64,000 bases of DNA from Amyelois transitella. Lineage: Eukaryota; Arthropoda; Insecta; Lepidoptera; Pyralidae. Where the stretch lies: assembly GCF_032362555.1 (NCBI RefSeq), contig NC_083509.1:3743001-3807000 (forward strand), given 5' to 3'. This document shows positions 60,631-64,000 of the stretch, piece after piece. Below the pieces are notes generated by a model that was not told the origin of the DNA, ran no database searches, and was given only the letters and a program-made list of their open reading frames with translations. The position numbers and the translations under genes are program-made. The stretch's first letter is position 1. Every line of letters starts with the position of its first letter.

Positions 60631-63524
60631 CTGTCTGTATGTTTGTACGCGCATCACACAAAATCTACCGAACGGATCTGAACGAAATTCGGCACAGATA
60701 TAGTTAGTAACCTGGATTAGAATATAGGCTACTTTTTATCCTGAAATTCTATTCCAAGGGGATGAAATAGGGGATGCAAAATTGTATGGAACTTCGTCAT
60801 TTTTGAATTTTTGAATCGATATAAAAAGCTATAAATAATTATCATATTTATTATGATGATTAAAAAAATAGCATTTTATTGATTAAATTCATTATACTTT
60901 GTTTATTTATTTAGTTCCCGTGGTTTAGATATTTATTTTTTGCCCACCCGATACGAGATGGCGCCTCATGAGAATTTAAGAAATAACACAATTGTAGCCG
61001 CTTGCAAAATTTTTAATTGATTATATAATTAAAACTTCTTTTATTCATTGATTTAGTTTCGCCAGCACTTACCGTTTCACCACATCTTTAAGAAGATTTT
61101 TTTTTTTATGTAGGTAGTTTGACGCGCCCCGCATCGGCGACGGTTGCCATGCTCCTCAAGATTAGCAGGAATAACACACATGTAGTAACGCCAGTACTTA
61201 CCATTTCACCATTGATTTAGTTCCCGTGGTTTAGATATTTATTTTTTGACCATCCGATACGAGATGGCGCCACGAGAATTTAAGAAATAACGCGATTGTA
61301 GCCGCTGGCAAAATTAGATAGTACCGATGCTTGCAGCATCGGTACTTATTCGGTAGAGTTCCTTAATTCACTTTCGGCATCTGGACTGCCCGCGCATACA
61401 ATTGCACTAAAAGTAGACATTCCATTTTGTAATGAGACTGCCTTAAAGTGGTGTCGCTTCATAACATTATAATAGAAGCTAAAATTCTTACTGGTTGTGC
61501 AGCTGGTGAAATTGTTTTTATACCGCGCATTCCCCTTATTCCCAACAACTTTCCATTTCAATTTAAGCGTGTACAGTTTCCAATGGCTATATGTTTCGCG
61601 ATCACAATTAACAAATCACAAGGTCAAACACTTGGAGCAGCCGGAGTCGACCTCAGGACGATTTGCTTCTCACACGGACAGCTCTACGTCGCTTGCTCGC
61701 GGGTCACCAGCTGTGACAGTTAATTTGTGATGTCTCCAATGGGCAAGGCAGCAAATGTTGTAAACAAAGAGATAGGTACTTTAACTTTCCATTATTATAA
61801 TTTCCTTTATTTGTCTTTAGAATTTATTCGTTTTTTAACAGCTGCGCTTCCGAGCTTTGCTTTTGTAAGAAAAATAAACTATGTTCTATTCCAGGCATTA
61901 TTGAATGAATAGCATCCTCAAACAAGCACTCACGTAGGTACATCATTTTTTTTGCATAATCTATACTAATATTATAAAGATGAAGAGTTTGTTTGTTTGA
62001 ACGCGCTAATCTTAGGAACTACTGATTCGAAATGAAAAATTATTTTGCGTTGAATAGACCATTTATTGAGGAAGGCTTTAGGCTATATAACATCACGCTG
62101 CAACTTTAACGAGAAAACAAAAAAAGGACTATGTGAAAAAAAACGGGGAAAATTATTCATCCTTGAGGGCTTGGGAATGATGCTCAAAATAACAATTCCA
62201 CGCGGACGAAGTCGCGGGCACAGCTAGTTAGAAAATAAATTGTTACATTTCACAAACCTTTGACAGACAAATGTTCCGCAGCATGACACAAAGCAGGCAG
62301 AGCGATCTCTAAGTAATCACTGCAGCCCAGGTCGGGCACCTCGAACGCTATCACGAAGCAGTTCACGGCATCCTCCATACTCATCTTCTTGGTTATCCGC
62401 AAGTCTATCTCGAGGTTCTCCGCTAAGGTCGTTAGAGCAGTGACCAGCGCTGAACTGTAGTAATCTGATGGCACCTGAAGTTGGAAATAAAATTTACAAA
62501 TATAAACAAAAATCATTTAGATTTTTTAAAGCACCCTAATCAGTAAGCCTGATATCTGATTAGGGTGCATTAAAGCCGGAAGCTAGTACCTAATCGTCAA
62601 TTAGTGATGCAGGTGGTAATTATTCACAGTACAGCTGAATTAAAATCTTTCATCATACTATAAATCCAAAATCTAACAAAACTCTTCTTGACATTTGACA
62701 TCTACTAATAATAGAAATAAAAGATTTATATTCTCTCTGAATAAACTCAAAAACTACTGAACCGAATTTAAAATGAAATTTGGAAAATAACTTTTTTTCT
62801 GAAAATTCCCCAAGTGCTAAGCCCCGCGGAAAAGTTAGTAAGTAATAACTTACTTTAGCTAGATACTGGAAGGCTCTCCGACAGGACGCGACGTCGAGGC
62901 CCGGCCCCGCCACACTGTCCACATCCTTGTCCGGGTCGCTGGACGAACACATTGCTTTTGATTCTTTGTCTGAAAATAGTTACACATATAAATATAGTGA
63001 ATGAATAATTTATCACTTCACACTATTAATGTATAACATAAATAGTGTGAAGTGATAAACTCTGTTCTTTACTTAAGTAAGACTATTAACTTCTTATTTA
63101 AGAAAGACATTACATTTGTAGATGACATGGTAACACTATTCATGGCCTTAATTGTTTTATTGCTTCAAATCTGTTATTGGACTGTTCAAAAATTTCATAA
63201 TAGAGAATAACAGAAACATAGGAGGATAAAAAGAAATAAAACAATAAACTACTAACCTTTATTTTTCCCCCCATCATCACTACTTCTATCTTGCTCAATT
63301 TTGCTTTGAAAACACCTAGCCAATATAGCTGGCTGGGTGAACGCCTCGCCCAAAGCTCTCACCAAGGGCTGCGGCATTTTTGTCCGAAGGCACTCGTCAC
63401 ACAACAGTTGGATCCGCTCCTCAGTCAAGGGCGACCCATCTGCCAAGTTCACGAGCAAATTGTCAATCATTTTTAATAAATCACGGTAACACTTTTCACT
63501 CATATTTTTATTTTCGTATTCACA
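54400..63524 (-). CDS. Ube3a: Ubiquitin-protein ligase E3A, HECT type (12 exons seen, 5' end likely incomplete)
   Basis: HECT ligase that passes ubiquitin from an E2 to a catalytic cysteine and then to substrate. Exons, N to C: 63257-63524, 62854-62969, 62258-62474, 59844-60013, 58903-59065, 58302-58436, 57661-57863, 57029-57210, 56310-56478, 55841-56008, 55412-55567, 54400-54738. Phases agree; from the ATG at 63503 they give 754 residues. UBE3A landmarks: [61 protein letters not shown], and the active site HTCFN (Cys codon 54499-54501, 32 residues before the end, as in the family). The last residues, SKGFGML, also match. The first exon is preceded by a good acceptor (pyrimidine tract then TTTTGTAG, ending at 63525) and is open upstream of the ATG to it. 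So it is probably internal, with the N-terminal zinc-binding AZUL exons off the right edge. The ATG at 63503 may instead serve a short isoform. Confidence 0.93.
56611..56755 (-). repeat. (CATA)n-family repeat, 5' half
   Basis: Minus-strand partial copy, from GATGGGCTAGCAACTTGTC to GACGTGACTATATGTATG, in a Ube3a intron. Confidence 0.82.
60544..60800 (+). repeat. Dispersed repeat with (GTCT)n microsatellite
   Basis: A GTCTGTCTGTCT run at about 60595-60640, followed by CGCATCACACAAAATCTACC and GAACGAAATTCGGCAC blocks, typical of a dispersed insect repeat. It lies at the left of the repeat-filled Ube3a intron 60014-62257. Confidence 0.6.
60905..61316. repeat. Two direct copies of a ~108-bp unit
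   Basis: 60905-61013 and 61208-61316 are nearly identical, both beginning TTTAGTTCCCGTGGTTTAG and including CGATACGAGATGGCGCC. The 195-bp interval carries a second shorter repeated block (CGCCAGCACTTACCGTTTCA and its variant). Confidence 0.8.
61371..61723 (+). pseudogene. Helitron PIF1-like helicase C-terminal remnant
   Basis: Two frames joined by an indel: a [15 protein letters not shown] part (61371-61440), then [32 protein letters not shown] and [14 protein letters not shown] before TAA. These are the conserved C-terminal motifs of Helitron Rep/helicase and PIF1-type ATP-dependent DNA helicases (superfamily 1 motifs V and VI). The P-loop half and the segment between the first two blocks are gone, so it is inactive. 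Confidence 0.85.
61960..62227 (+). mobile_element. Short non-autonomous Helitron in a Ube3a intron
   Basis: Begins TCTATACTAATATTATAAAG after an A and ends GTCGCGGGCACAGCTAG before a T, the same ends as the minus-strand element at 33870-34761. It is 268 bp with no coding. It ends 30 bases from the splice donor of Ube3a exon 62258-62474. Confidence 0.78.
62531..62568. other. Perfect 13-bp hairpin in a Ube3a intron
   Basis: GCACCCTAATCAG (62531-62543) pairs exactly with 62556-62568 around a 12-nt loop. Confidence 0.75.
63009..63059. other. Perfect 19-bp hairpin in the first visible Ube3a intron
   Basis: TTTATCACTTCACACTATT (63009-63027) pairs exactly with 63041-63059 around a 13-nt loop. The arm length resembles a small-RNA precursor or a MITE remnant. 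Confidence 0.8.
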
Positions 63525-64000
63525 CTACAAAATTGGATAGAGAAATGGTAGAAAGTTTCATATTACACTTGTATAAATAACATTGTATAATTTACTAATT
63601 ATATTTTAATGTTTTGTTTGAACTTTATTGATAGATTAACCAATATCTTTCTGCATAGAACTACTTACTAATTAGTGATGATTTCATGTCATTACTTTAT
63701 TGGCTGATTCATTAAATTCAATTACTATATACCAAATGAGTTTAACATTATTTTATACAGAATCACAGTTTAATAATAATCAATTTAAAAACCTAAAAAC
63801 CTTGACTGTGCCTTGACATCTAAACATTTATAAGTGGTACCTATTTAATTTATTTAATTTTCTCCTAAAGACATATTCCTTTTAATTAAATTTGGTCAAA
63901 TGATAAATACTATTTGGTTTGATTAGTTACTTAATGACAGCTTAAATTAAATATGTGCTTACGTTATGATAGAGATATTTTTGAGCTGTGATTTTAAAAG
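63525..64000. other. AT-rich right edge, no gene seen
   Basis: No exon could be supported. If Ube3a has an upstream AZUL exon it lies further right, and this is its intron. Confidence 0.5.

Noticed and set aside
60595..60640. CRISPR-like regular array
   Set aside because: It is a simple GTCT microsatellite without spacers, in animal DNA.

Overview
This is intron-rich animal nuclear DNA, most likely from a moth or butterfly. The introns and spacers are AT-rich and the exons are short, with GT-AG borders. The repeats look lepidopteran: a tRNA-derived SINE, Helitron-type elements, RTE-like LINE tails and one very abundant family whose copies are edged by (CATA)n. The window carries seven recognisable protein genes. 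I assembled all exons by hand from GT-AG sites, phase continuity and homology to known families; no search or alignment program was run.

Layout, left to right: (1) 787-985, +, the last exon of a carboxylesterase that starts off the left edge. (2) 4205-6470, -, the first three exons (luminal domain) of an HGSNAT-like lysosomal acetyltransferase, with its membrane exons missing from the window. (3) 9904-35851, -, a complete 33-exon class II phosphoinositide 3-kinase (Pi3K68D/PIK3C2), about 1,791 codons. It has a UIM-like N-terminus, proline-rich region, Ras-binding, C2, helical and kinase domains, then PX and a C-terminal C2. (4) 12190-14391, +, an unrecognised 337-residue single-pass membrane protein lying wholly inside a Pi3K68D intron on the opposite strand. 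(5) 37977-39476, -, a small lysine-rich protein, probably nuclear and not recognised. (6) 40943-53348, +, a 17-exon NSUN7-like RNA methyltransferase homologue that seems to have lost both family cysteines. (7) 54400-63524, -, Ube3a, a HECT ubiquitin ligase that is complete at the C-terminus and probably has more 5' exons to the right.

Genes 5 and 6 are head to head (about 1.5 kb apart) and genes 6 and 7 are tail to tail (about 1 kb apart). There is no operon or single shared pathway; this is an ordinary gene-dense stretch with heavily repeat-seeded introns.

The most interesting points are: a shortened duplicate of a Pi3K68D C2 exon that kept both splice sites and the right phase and could act as a mutually exclusive exon; a second duplication of the same gene's last codons and 3' flank; the likely catalytically dead NSUN7 homologue; the nested membrane-protein gene; palindromic MITE-like elements and several perfect intronic hairpins; and Helitron insertions with exact A/TC...CTAG/T borders, one of them about 30 bp from a Ube3a splice donor.
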